The notes under the pieces were generated by a model, which saw only the letters and a list, made by a program, of their open reading frames with translations, had not been told where the DNA came from and made no database searches. A stretch of DNA of 23,615 bases, from NCBI GenBank assembly GCA_045126215.1, contig JBGVOD010000039.1, positions 1 to 23,615 on the forward strand, given 5' to 3'. Below are positions 1-7,886 of this stretch, in pieces. Within the stretch, counting starts at the first letter, position 1. Each line of letters starts with the position of its first letter. Both the position numbers and the translations under genes were made by a program. The DNA is from SVEL01 sp045126215. GTDB lineage: Bacteria > Bacillota > Clostridia > Lachnospirales > Lachnospiraceae.

Positions 1-29
1 AATACGTCTAATAATGATACAATAGTCAT

Positions 30-103
30 GAGAGTAGTCTCCTTTATTATGTTTTTTTAGTCGAATCCATTATATCAAAGGAGTCAAGACTACTCTCTTT
101 TTT
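30..103 (+). terminator. Long hairpin with U-tract, probable terminator of an upstream plus-strand gene
   Basis: Positions 30-40 (GAGAGTAGTCT) pair perfectly with 87-97, and an inner stem joins 41-45 (CCTTT) to 77-81 (AAAGG), leaving a 5-nt bulge at 82-86. A T-rich run (97-103) follows on the plus strand only, so it reads as an intrinsic terminator for a gene left of the window. A TACAAT sequence at 18-23 sits where a -10 box would place a start near 30, so a tiny RNA made only of this hairpin is an alternative; its -35 would lie outside the window. Confidence 0.6.
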
Positions 104-170
104 ATTTTCTATTTAACTGACAAAATCTTTACTCTATTTATGACAATATACGTTTTGATATAACTAAAGG

Positions 171-220
171 AAGACCAGCAAATTGTATTTCATACAAGCA
201 TAATAGTTCTTGCCGGTCTT
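171..220. other. Two-stem inverted repeat of unknown role
   Basis: An 11-bp imperfect stem joins 171-181 (AAGACCAGCAA) and 210-220 (TTGCCGGTCTT). The single mismatch is A-C on the plus strand but becomes a G-U wobble on the minus strand, so the structure is better as minus-strand RNA. A perfect 6-bp hairpin (183-188 with 192-197) lies inside it. It sits just beyond the terminator of the minus-strand tRNA gene. There is no U-tract on either side. It could be a second termination or processing structure or the relic of another element; I cannot tell which. Confidence 0.3.
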
Positions 221-224
221 GTGC

Positions 225-255
225 AACAAAAAAAGATAACCAAAACGGTTATCTT
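225..255 (-). terminator. Rho-independent terminator of tRNA-Ser
   Basis: Positions 233-241 (AAGATAACC) pair perfectly with 247-255 (GGTTATCTT) around a short loop. Read on the minus strand the hairpin is followed directly by a run of seven T (complement of the A run 228-234). It starts about ten bases past the 3' end of the tRNA gene. Confidence 0.88.
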
Positions 256-264
256 AATATCTAA

Positions 265-352
265 CGGAGAAAGAGGGATTTGAACCCTCGCGCCGCGTGA
301 ACGACCTACACCCTTAGCAGGGGCGCCTCTTCAGCCTCTTGAGTATTTCTCC
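265..352 (-). tRNA. tRNA-Ser (anticodon GCU)
   Basis: The minus strand gives an 88-nt class II tRNA. The acceptor strands GGAGAAA (352-346) and TTTCTCC (272-266) pair fully, with discriminator G at 265. The anticodon stem CGCCC/GGGTG encloses the loop CTGCTAA; anticodon GCT is the complement of 316-318 and reads AGC/AGU serine codons. A long variable arm typical of tRNA-Ser follows, then a T arm with GGTTCAAAT. The 3' CCA is not encoded, because TTA follows, so it must be added after transcription. The gene has its own promoter and terminator and is a single-gene unit. Confidence 0.95.
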
Positions 353-414
353 TGAATCAGCTTCCTTCCAATTATGATGGTCATATTGAAATTCAACATC
401 AAAATGCAAAAGTT

Positions 415-443
415 ATTATACTTAAATTATATTATATTGTCAA
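415..443 (-). promoter_or_regulatory. Consensus sigma-A promoter for tRNA-Ser
   Basis: On the minus strand a perfect -35 TTGACA (438-443) is separated by exactly 17 bases from a perfect -10 TATAAT (415-420). Predicted initiation is near 408, giving a leader of about 55 nt before the tRNA 5' end at 352. A full-consensus promoter fits a stable-RNA gene. Confidence 0.85.
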
Positions 444-473
444 TATTTTTATTACAACTTTTTGACTTACATT

Positions 474-1025
474 TTATAACTTTTTATATGATTCTATTGC
501 TGTTTCATAAAGATTATTTCCCTCTGAGTCAATAACAACTATTACTGGGAAGTTTTCAACCTTTAATTCTCTAATTGCTTCTGTTCCTAAATCATCATAT
601 GCAATTACTTTACTTTCTTTTATACATTTTGAAAGTATAGCTCCTGCTCCGCCTACTGCTGCAAAATATACAGCTTTATTTCTTACAATTGCATCCTTTA
701 CAGCTTCAGATCTCTTTCCCTTTCCTATCATTCCCTTTAATCCTAAATCCAAAAGGGATGGAGCATACTTATCCATTCTACTTGCAGTTGTAGGACCTGC
801 AGAACCAATAGGTCTGCCATCTCTAGCAGGAGATGGTCCCATATAATATATTACATTATCTTCCATAGACATTGGTAATTTTTCACCATTATTTAATGCT
901 TCATACATTCTTTTATGTGCTGCATCTCTAGCTGTATATATTGTACCTGAAATATATACATAATCTCCTGATTTTAAATTTTCTATTTCTTCTTTTATTA
1001 ACGGTGCATTAATTCTTTTTTCCAT
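474..1025 (-). CDS. Fumarate hydratase (class I) / L(+)-tartrate dehydratase, beta subunit
   Basis: The 183-aa product matches the C-terminal (beta) half of class I, iron-sulphur hydro-lyases, which reversibly hydrate fumarate to malate or dehydrate tartrate in the cytoplasm. Family signatures visible are TARDAAHKR near residues 31-39, YYMGPSPARDGRPIGSAGPT (60-79) followed by TASRMD, and a glycine-rich GKG segment near 101-103. It needs the alpha subunit for the cluster. The alpha gene lies 21 bases upstream, so the two form an operon. GGAG lies about 12 bases before the ATG. In anaerobes this pair usually serves the reductive or oxidative C4 branch around fumarate. Sequence alone does not separate fumarase from tartrate dehydratase; fumarase is favoured because no tartrate genes are nearby. 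Confidence 0.88.
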   Translation of the reverse strand: MEKRINAPLIKEEIENLKSGDYVYISGTIYTARDAAHKRMYEALNNGEKLPMSMEDNVIYYMGPSPARDGRPIGSAGPTTASRMDKYAPSLLDLGLKGMIGKGKRSEAVKDAIVRNKAVYFAAVGGAGAILSKCIKESKVIAYDDLGTEAIRELKVENFPVIVVIDSEGNNLYETAIESYKKL

Positions 1026-1046
1026 AATAAATAATCTCCGTTTCTT

Positions 1047-1889
1047 TTATATTACTCTGTGACTATGTCTATTAACATGACAACAGATATTTACAGCAAC
1101 CGGCATACCTGCAATATGTGTAGGATATGTTTCAATATTAACAGCGAATGCTGTCTGTGTTCCACCAAGTCCCCCAGGTCCGATTCCAAGAGAATTTATT
1201 TTTTCAAGCATTTCTATTTCTAATTCCTTAACATAAGGTATTTCAGAATGTTTTCCAACTTTTCTTGTAAGAGCTTTTTTTGATAATACAGCACATTTAT
1301 CAAATGTACCACCTATACACACACCAACAACCATTGGAGGGCATGCATTTGGACCAGCTTCTTTTACAGTATTTATAATAGCTTGCTTTACACCCTCTAT
1401 TCCATCTGCAGGTTTGAGCATATATATCTTACTCATATTCTCACTACCAAATCCTTTTGGAGCAAAAGTTATATCAACCTGGTCTCCTGGCACAATTTCA
1501 TAATATATTACTGCTGGTGTATTATCTTTTGTATTTTCTCTTATAATTGGATCACTTACTACGGATTTTCTTAAAAATCCATCTACGTATCCTCTTCTTA
1601 CACCTTCATTAATTGCATCTTCAAGATTTCCACCTTCAAAATGTACCTCTTGTCCTACTTTTATAAAAATTATTGCCATTCCTGTATCCTGACAGATTGG
1701 TATCATATCATTTCCGGCAATCTGAAGATTTTCTTCAAGCTGGGATAATATCTGTTTTCCAAGACATGATTCTTCTTTTTCTTTTGCATTTGCTAATGCA
1801 TCTATCATATCCTTTGAAAGAAAATGTGTAGCTTCTATACACATTTCTTTTATAGTTTCGGTGATTTTTTCCACATTGATACTTCTCAT
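1047..1889 (-). CDS. Fumarate hydratase (class I) / L(+)-tartrate dehydratase, alpha subunit
   Basis: The 280-aa product is the N-terminal (alpha) half of a split class I fumarase. The three cysteines expected to hold the [4Fe-4S] cluster are visible: C66 in ICQDTG, C191 in GVCIGG, and C269 or C270 in NICCHVNRH near the C-terminus. The substrate-binding segment GGLGGTQTAF is also present. The fourth iron of such clusters is the Lewis acid in the reaction, so the enzyme should be oxygen sensitive, which fits an anaerobe. The start ATG is preceded by AGGA about 11 bases upstream. It lies downstream of gyrA on the same strand, separated by 88 bases holding a hairpin, so it may be transcribed alone or by read-through. 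Confidence 0.9.
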   Translation of the reverse strand: MRSINVEKITETIKEMCIEATHFLSKDMIDALANAKEKEESCLGKQILSQLEENLQIAGNDMIPICQDTGMAIIFIKVGQEVHFEGGNLEDAINEGVRRGYVDGFLRKSVVSDPIIRENTKDNTPAVIYYEIVPGDQVDITFAPKGFGSENMSKIYMLKPADGIEGVKQAIINTVKEAGPNACPPMVVGVCIGGTFDKCAVLSKKALTRKVGKHSEIPYVKELEIEMLEKINSLGIGPGGLGGTQTAFAVNIETYPTHIAGMPVAVNICCHVNRHSHRVI

Positions 1890-1943
1890 TTTTAAATCAT
1901 TCCTATCATAATTGTATTGTATTCTTGCATCAAATCATAAATT

Positions 1944-1967
1944 ATTAGGGTGTAAAAACACCCTAAT
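1944..1967 (-). terminator. Hairpin downstream of gyrA, possible weak terminator
   Basis: A perfect 10-bp stem (1944-1953 with 1958-1967) closes a 4-nt loop, 10 bases after the gyrA stop. On the minus strand the bases that follow are AT-rich but not a U-tract (AATAATTTATG), so termination may be partial and the fumarase genes could receive some gyrA read-through. Confidence 0.5.
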
Positions 1968-1977
1968 ATTTATTATC

Positions 1978-4569
1978 TTATGTTTCGTCCGTATCATTTA
2001 CATCTTCATCTGAAGATTCCTCATCTGTGATTTCTTCATCTATTATATCATCATTTATAATATCTTCGTCTGAAAAATCTTCATCAGCAATATCTTCAAC
2101 AGGTGTTTCTTTTGTCTGTTCAGGTGTTTCTCTTACCTTTGCAATCGCAACTACTGATATATCTTTATCCTTATCAAGTCTTATAAGTCTTACACCTAAT
2201 GCAACTCTTCCTACAAGAGATATATCACTTGATGCAATCTGAATAATGATACCTTCAGATGTAATAAGCATAATTTCATGGTCTTCATTTACAGCCTTTA
2301 ATCCGACTACACATCCTGTCTTTTCGCTAATCTTGTAACACTTAAGACCTTTTCCGCCTCTTCTTTGAATATGGAATTCATTTATATTTGTTCTCTTTCC
2401 CATACCCTTTTCAGTTACAAATAACATTGCAGAACCCTGTCTTTCAAGCTGTACACCTATTACTTCATCACTGGCTTCAAGATTAATACCTCTTACACCT
2501 ATTGATGTTCTACCTGTTCTTCTTACATCTGTAAGTTTAAACTTAATACATTTTCCATATTTTGTAGCCATAAGAACTACATCTGTATTATCAGCGGTTT
2601 TAACTTCAATAAGTTCATCATCATCTCTTAAAGTTATTGCCTGAGTACCTGTTTTTCTAATATTCTTGTACTCTACCAAAGGAGTCTTCTTAATAATACC
2701 AGACTTAGTAGCCATAATTAAGAATCTTCCTTCTTTATATTCTTTAATTGGAATGATTGCTGTTATTTTTTCATCAGGCTGAATCTGAATAAGATTTACT
2801 ATTGCTGTTCCTCTTGCAGTTCTTCCTGATTCAGGTATTTCATATGTCTTTAATCTATATGCTCTACCTTTATTTGTTATAAACATAATGTAATGATGAG
2901 TTGTTGTCATAAGCAAATCAACAATATAGTCATCATTAATTGTCTGCATTCCTTTTATTCCCTTACCGCCCCTATGCTGAGTTGTGAAATTATCAACTGT
3001 CATTCTCTTAATATATCCAAGAGATGTTCTTGCAATAACTGTATTTTCTACAGGAATAAGATCTTCTATTGTAATATCATCTGTGTCTATACCAATAGAT
3101 GTTCTTCTTTCATCACCATATTTATCTCTTATTATTATTATTTCTTCTTTGATAACTGATAATAATTTCTTTTCATCCGCAAGAATTGATTTTAAATATT
3201 CAATTGTTCCTAAGAGTTCCTTATATTCATTTTCAAGATCTTCTCTAGCTAATCCTGTTAATGCTCTAAGTCTCATATCAACAATGCTTGAAGCCTGAAT
3301 TTCACTTAATGCAAATCTTTCCATTAATGATGCTTTTGCTTCTGCAATTGTTCTTGAACCTCTGATTATCTTTATTACTTCATCGATATTATCAAGTGCT
3401 ATTAACAAACCTTGAACAATATGAGCTCTTTCTTCAGCTTTATTTAAATCATATTTTGTTCTTCTTGTAACTACATCTTTCTGATGTAAGATATAGTTTC
3501 CAAGCATATCACAAATATTCAATACCTTTGGTTCATTATTTACAAGTGCAAGCATAATAACACCAAATGTATCCTGAAGCTGTGTATGCTTAAATAATTG
3601 GTTAAGTAATACATTGGCATTTACATCTCTACGTAATTCAATGACAATTCTCATACCATCTTTGTTTGATTCATCACGAAGGTCTGTAATACCATCAATC
3701 TTTTTATCTTTTACAAGTTCGGCAATCTTTTCTATAAGCTTTGCTTTATTAACCATGTATGGAAGTTCAGTAACAATAATTCTGTTCTTTCCATTTTCCA
3801 TAGTTTCAATATTTGTAATTGCCCTTACTTTTATTTTTCCTCTACCGGTTCTGTATGCTTCCTCAATACCTCTTGTACCAAGTATCATACCACCCGTTGG
3901 AAAATCAGGTCCTTTAATAATTTGAAGAATTTCGTCTATTTCAGTTTCTCTATCTTCTTCAATACTATTATCAATTATTTTTACAACAGCATTTATTACT
4001 TCATTTAAGTTATGAGGTGGTATATTTGTTGCCATACCTACTGCAATACCACTTGTACCATTTATTAATAGATTAGGTATTCTTGATGGTAATACTGTTG
4101 GTTCTTTTTCAGTTTCATCAAAGTTTGGAACGAAATCAACTGTATCTTTATTGATATCAGCTAACATTTCCATAGAAACTTTACTTAATCTTGCTTCTGT
4201 ATAACGCATAGCAGCAGCGCCATCACCATCCACAGAACCAAAATTTCCATGACCATCTACTAATGGATATCTTGTAGACCATTCCTGTGCAAGATTTACT
4301 AATGCTCCATATATTGAACTATCACCATGTGGATGATACTTACCCATTGTATCACCGACGATACGTGCACACTTACGATGTGGTTTGTCCGGACCATTAT
4401 TTAACTCTATCATAGAATATAAAATTCTTCTTTGTACTGGCTTAAGACCATCTCTAACATCAGGAAGAGCTCTTGAAGCAATAACACTCATGGCATATTC
4501 TATGTATGATTTTTCCATTGTTTCCTTTAGGTCAACATCATGGATTTTATCAAAAATATTTTCATCCAT
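1978..4569 (-). CDS. gyrA: DNA gyrase subunit A
   Basis: The 863-aa product is the breakage-reunion subunit of gyrase, which introduces negative supercoils with GyrB. The catalytic tyrosine is Y123 in AAAMRYTEARLSK. The quinolone-determining region is HGDSSIYGAL (81-90): S84 matches E. coli Ser83, but G88 stands where E. coli has Asp87. The C-terminal wrapping domain has a degenerate GyrA-box QHRGGKG (531-537) at its start and a canonical QRRGGKG (735-741) further on. Residues 825-863 form a strongly acidic tail rich in D, E and I. The start ATG follows AGGAGG at good spacing. gyrB ends 12 bases upstream, so the two are cotranscribed. Confidence 0.98.
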   Translation of the reverse strand: MDENIFDKIHDVDLKETMEKSYIEYAMSVIASRALPDVRDGLKPVQRRILYSMIELNNGPDKPHRKCARIVGDTMGKYHPHGDSSIYGALVNLAQEWSTRYPLVDGHGNFGSVDGDGAAAMRYTEARLSKVSMEMLADINKDTVDFVPNFDETEKEPTVLPSRIPNLLINGTSGIAVGMATNIPPHNLNEVINAVVKIIDNSIEEDRETEIDEILQIIKGPDFPTGGMILGTRGIEEAYRTGRGKIKVRAITNIETMENGKNRIIVTELPYMVNKAKLIEKIAELVKDKKIDGITDLRDESNKDGMRIVIELRRDVNANVLLNQLFKHTQLQDTFGVIMLALVNNEPKVLNICDMLGNYILHQKDVVTRRTKYDLNKAEERAHIVQGLLIALDNIDEVIKIIRGSRTIAEAKASLMERFALSEIQASSIVDMRLRALTGLAREDLENEYKELLGTIEYLKSILADEKKLLSVIKEEIIIIRDKYGDERRTSIGIDTDDITIEDLIPVENTVIARTSLGYIKRMTVDNFTTQHRGGKGIKGMQTINDDYIVDLLMTTTHHYIMFITNKGRAYRLKTYEIPESGRTARGTAIVNLIQIQPDEKITAIIPIKEYKEGRFLIMATKSGIIKKTPLVEYKNIRKTGTQAITLRDDDELIEVKTADNTDVVLMATKYGKCIKFKLTDVRRTGRTSIGVRGINLEASDEVIGVQLERQGSAMLFVTEKGMGKRTNINEFHIQRRGGKGLKCYKISEKTGCVVGLKAVNEDHEIMLITSEGIIIQIASSDISLVGRVALGVRLIRLDKDKDISVVAIAKVRETPEQTKETPVEDIADEDFSDEDIINDDIIDEEITDEESSDEDVNDTDET

Positions 4570-4581
4570 TTATATATCCTC

Positions 4582-6513
4582 CTATATATCAAGATTTTCA
4601 GCAAACTTAGCATTTGCTTCAATGAACTCACGTCTTGGTTCTACCTGGTCACCCATAAGAGTTGTAAATGTTAAATCTATTTCCTGTAACATTTCTTCAT
4701 CATAAAGAACCTTTTTAAGAATTCTTGTTTTAGGATCCATTGTTGTATCCCAAAGCTGTTCAGCATCCATTTCTCCAAGACCTTTGTATCGCTGAATTTT
4801 GTTATTTCCATCTCTTCCAATTTCATTCAAGATATTATTAAGTTCAATATCATTGTATGCATACCATACTTTTTTGTTTTTAACTATCTGATAAAGAGGA
4901 GGTGTTGCCAAATAAACATATCCCTGCTTTATAAGTTCAGGCATAAATCTGAAGAAAAATGTAAGCAGAAGTGTTGCAATATGTGCACCATCAACATCGG
5001 CATCAGTCATAATAATAATCTTGTGATATCTCAATTTAGAAATATCAAAATCTTCATGAATACCTGTACCAAAAGCAGTAATCATAGTCTTAATTTCTGC
5101 ATTACCAAGAATCTTATCAAGTCTTGCCTTTTCAACATTTAAAATTTTACCTCTAAGAGGAAGAATTGCCTGAGTAGCTCTATCTCTTGCTGTCTTTGCA
5201 GAACCACCAGCGGAATCTCCTTCGACTATATATATCTCACAGTTTGCAGGATTCTTATCTGAACAATCTGCAAGTTTTCCCGGAAGACCATTTCCATCAA
5301 GAGCTGTTTTTGCTTTTCTTGTAAGTTCTCTTGCTTTTCTTGCTGCTTCTCTTGCTCTTTGTGCTAATAAAGATTTTTCACATATATTTTTTGCAACTGT
5401 AGGATTTTGCTCAAGAAAATATGTAAGCTGCTCAGTAACAATACTTTCAACAGCTGCTCTTGCTGCACTATTTCCAAGCTTCTGTTTTGTCTGACCTTCA
5501 AACTGTGGTTCAGAAATTTTAATACTTATTATTGCAGTCAATCCTTCTCTTATATCTTCACCTGAAAGATTCTGTTCATTTTCTTTTATAATCTTATTTG
5601 CTCTTGCATATTCGTTGAAAGTTTTTGTTATTGCTCTCTTGAATCCCTCTAAATGTGTACCACCCTCTGGTGTAATAATATTATTTACGAAAGAATAAAC
5701 GCTTTCATTGTATCCATCATTATGCTGGAATGCTACTTCAACATTTATTTCATCTTTTACACCTTCACAGTATATTACTTTTTCATAAAGAGGCTCTTTT
5801 CCTTTGTTGAGATATGTAACGAATTCTTTAATTCCACCTTCATAATGGAATATCTCTTCCTTTACTTCCTCATTTCTTACATCTCTTAAAACAATTTTTA
5901 AATTTTTTGTAAGGAATGCTGTTTCTCTAAGTCTTGTTTTAAGAACAGAATAATCATATACTGTCTCTTCAAATATTTCTTTATCAGGTAAGAAAGTTAC
6001 TTCTGTACCTGTATAATTTTCATCATCATATGTACCTATGATTTTTAATTCGTTTAATACATCTCCTCTTGAGTACTTCTGATAATATATATTTCCATCT
6101 CTATATACTTTTACCTCTAACCATTCAGAAAGGGCATTTACAACAGATGCACCAACACCATGGAGACCCCCTGATACTTTATATCCTCCACCTCCGAATT
6201 TTCCACCTGCATGTAATACAGTAAATACAACTTCTACAGCAGGCTTTCCTGTTTTTTTGTTTATATCTACAGGTATACCTCTACCATTATCTTTTACTGT
6301 GATTGAATTGTCTTCATTAATCTGTACATCAATAACTGAACAAAATCCTGCCAAAGTTTCATCAACAGAATTGTCAACAATTTCATAAACCAGATGATGT
6401 AAACCTTTTGAAGATGTACTACCAATGTACATACCTGGTCTCTTTCTTACAGCTTTCAAACCCTCTAAAATCTGGATTTGATCACCACTATAACTTTCAC
6501 TTGCTTTAGTCAT
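4582..6513 (-). CDS. gyrB: DNA gyrase subunit B
   Basis: The 643-aa product is the ATPase and TOPRIM subunit of gyrase. The GHKL ATP site is shown by YEIVDNSVDE (43-52), VKDNGRGIPVD (73-83) and GLHGVGASVVNA (117-127). The TOPRIM metal site is EGDSAGG (431-437) with DADVD (504-508), and QRYKGLGEM (574-582) is the standard gyrase/topo IV signature. The length is normal for Firmicute GyrB, without the insertion of enterobacterial GyrB. Its ATG at 6511-6513 lies inside the 3' end of recF, with an 8-nt overlap. GAAAGGAGC precedes it, so translation is probably coupled to recF. Confidence 0.98.
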   Translation of the reverse strand: MTKASESYSGDQIQILEGLKAVRKRPGMYIGSTSSKGLHHLVYEIVDNSVDETLAGFCSVIDVQINEDNSITVKDNGRGIPVDINKKTGKPAVEVVFTVLHAGGKFGGGGYKVSGGLHGVGASVVNALSEWLEVKVYRDGNIYYQKYSRGDVLNELKIIGTYDDENYTGTEVTFLPDKEIFEETVYDYSVLKTRLRETAFLTKNLKIVLRDVRNEEVKEEIFHYEGGIKEFVTYLNKGKEPLYEKVIYCEGVKDEINVEVAFQHNDGYNESVYSFVNNIITPEGGTHLEGFKRAITKTFNEYARANKIIKENEQNLSGEDIREGLTAIISIKISEPQFEGQTKQKLGNSAARAAVESIVTEQLTYFLEQNPTVAKNICEKSLLAQRAREAARKARELTRKAKTALDGNGLPGKLADCSDKNPANCEIYIVEGDSAGGSAKTARDRATQAILPLRGKILNVEKARLDKILGNAEIKTMITAFGTGIHEDFDISKLRYHKIIIMTDADVDGAHIATLLLTFFFRFMPELIKQGYVYLATPPLYQIVKNKKVWYAYNDIELNNILNEIGRDGNNKIQRYKGLGEMDAEQLWDTTMDPKTRILKKVLYDEEMLQEIDLTFTTLMGDQVEPRREFIEANAKFAENLDI

Positions 6514-7603
6514 TGTTGCTCCTTTCTACTGTTCCTTCTACAACCTTGTATATATTATCAATGTTAAATCTGTTTTGTACTAATTCATCTAATCCAGTAC
6601 AAGTAATGACAGTTTGAACATTATATAAACTATCTAATAACTGAGTTTGTCTATTGCTGTCAAGTTCACTCATTACATCATCCAGTAATAAAATCGGTTT
6701 ATCTTTTATAATGCTTTTAACTAATTCTATTTCTGATAATTTAAGAGATAAAGCAGCAGTTCTTTGCTGTCCCTGACTTCCAAACTTTTTTAAATCAATA
6801 TCTCTATCAAAAAATCCAATATCATCACGATGTGGACCTACTGAAGTAGTTTTATATTTGATATCTTTATCCCTATTTGATTTCAACTCATCATATAGAT
6901 TATTACCAAAAATATTTGGTTCATACTTAATGATTAATTCTTCTTTTCCATTTGTTATATTTCTATGAATTCCATATATAACTTCGTTAAGCTCTTCAAT
7001 AAATGATGTTCTTCTTGATATTATCTTTGAACCATATTCTCCAAGCTGCATATCCCAAATATCTAAAGTATTATATAAATCTTTGTCATAATAATAATTT
7101 AAATCTTTTAATAATTGGTTTCTTTGAACTAATATCTTATTGTAGTTCATAAGATTATAGACATATATCTTATCAAGCTGACATAATTCTAGATCAATAA
7201 ATCTTCTTCTTTCAGCAGGACCATTTTTTATAATTGATAAATCTTCCGGTGAAAAAAACACAACATTTATTATTCCGAATAATTCACTTATTTTTTTAAT
7301 TGGAATTCCATTAATAGCAATACCTTTAGATTTATTTTTTCTAATATGCATATCTATTCTTACAGGAACATCATTTTTAGAAACTATAACTTTTATATGG
7401 GATTCATTTTCACCAAAATTTATTATTTCCTTGTCCTTTGAACCTCTGTGTGATTTGCTCGTAGCAGACAAATATATTGCTTCAAGAATATTTGTTTTTC
7501 CCTGGGCATTATTGCCATACAGTATATTTGTACCATTATCAAATTCAATATTAAGTTTTTTATAATTTCTGAAATTTTTAAGTTCAAGTGATTGAATATA
7601 CAT
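6506..7603 (-). CDS. recF: DNA replication and repair protein RecF
   Basis: The 365-aa product is an SMC/ABC-like ATPase that loads RecA at gapped DNA in the RecFOR pathway. Walker A is GNNAQGKT (30-37), the ABC signature is GSQGQQR (275-281) and Walker B is LLLDDVMSELD (305-315). The N-terminus MYIQSLELKNFRNY is the usual RecF opening, which fixes the start although no clear Shine-Dalgarno sequence precedes it: the bases upstream read GTTGGTATTAG. It lies 52 bases downstream of yaaA and overlaps gyrB by 8 nt, within the classic dnaA-dnaN-recF-gyrB cluster. Confidence 0.97.
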   Translation of the reverse strand: MYIQSLELKNFRNYKKLNIEFDNGTNILYGNNAQGKTNILEAIYLSATSKSHRGSKDKEIINFGENESHIKVIVSKNDVPVRIDMHIRKNKSKGIAINGIPIKKISELFGIINVVFFSPEDLSIIKNGPAERRRFIDLELCQLDKIYVYNLMNYNKILVQRNQLLKDLNYYYDKDLYNTLDIWDMQLGEYGSKIISRRTSFIEELNEVIYGIHRNITNGKEELIIKYEPNIFGNNLYDELKSNRDKDIKYKTTSVGPHRDDIGFFDRDIDLKKFGSQGQQRTAALSLKLSEIELVKSIIKDKPILLLDDVMSELDSNRQTQLLDSLYNVQTVITCTGLDELVQNRFNIDNIYKVVEGTVERSNND

Positions 7604-7655
7604 CTAATACCAACTTTGACTTTCAATTAATAATTTATAATTAAAAATTTATATA

Positions 7656-7865
7656 CTATTTTACTATTTTGATAGTTTCTCCATCAAATTCTACAATGTC
7701 TCCATCATAGAGTTTTTTTCCTCTCTGAATTTCAACATTTCCGTTTACTTTTACTAAACCATCCTGAATGACAAACTTTGCTTTAACTCCTGATTCTACA
7801 AGATTAGCAGCTTTAAGTGCCTGTCCAAGTTTAATAAATTCATCACGAAGTTTAATTTCTTCCAT
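7656..7865 (-). CDS. yaaA: S4-domain RNA-binding protein, YaaA/RlbA type
   Basis: A 69-aa single S4 domain protein. The core reads LGQALKAANLVESGVKAKFV, then GLVKVNGNVEIQRGKKLYDGD, the usual S4 RNA-binding fold. In Bacillus and relatives a gene of this type sits exactly between dnaN and recF; it is thought to act in ribosome assembly or RNA binding, though its precise target is not firmly established. AGGAGGAAGTC directly precedes the ATG. The gene starts 21 bases after the dnaN stop, so it shares the dnaN transcript. Confidence 0.92.
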   Translation of the reverse strand: MEEIKLRDEFIKLGQALKAANLVESGVKAKFVIQDGLVKVNGNVEIQRGKKLYDGDIVEFDGETIKIVK

Positions 7866-7886
7866 GACTTCCTCCTAATTAAACAT

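Noticed and set aside
1905..1933. TTGATG-17-TATGAT on the minus strand as promoter of the fumarase genes
   Set aside because: Spacing is good, but initiation would fall about 9 bases before the ATG, leaving the AGGA ribosome site upstream of the transcript start. An actual promoter is more likely elsewhere, or the genes are read from gyrA.
2984..3298. Plus-strand open frames of about 100 codons within gyrA and gyrB
   Set aside because: They are serine/isoleucine-rich antisense shadows created by AT-rich coding bias, without ribosome sites or recognisable domains.
7423..7626. 67-codon minus-strand frame overlapping the start of recF
   Set aside because: It lies in another frame over the conserved RecF N-terminus and Walker A, shows no family features and is best seen as a shadow of recF.
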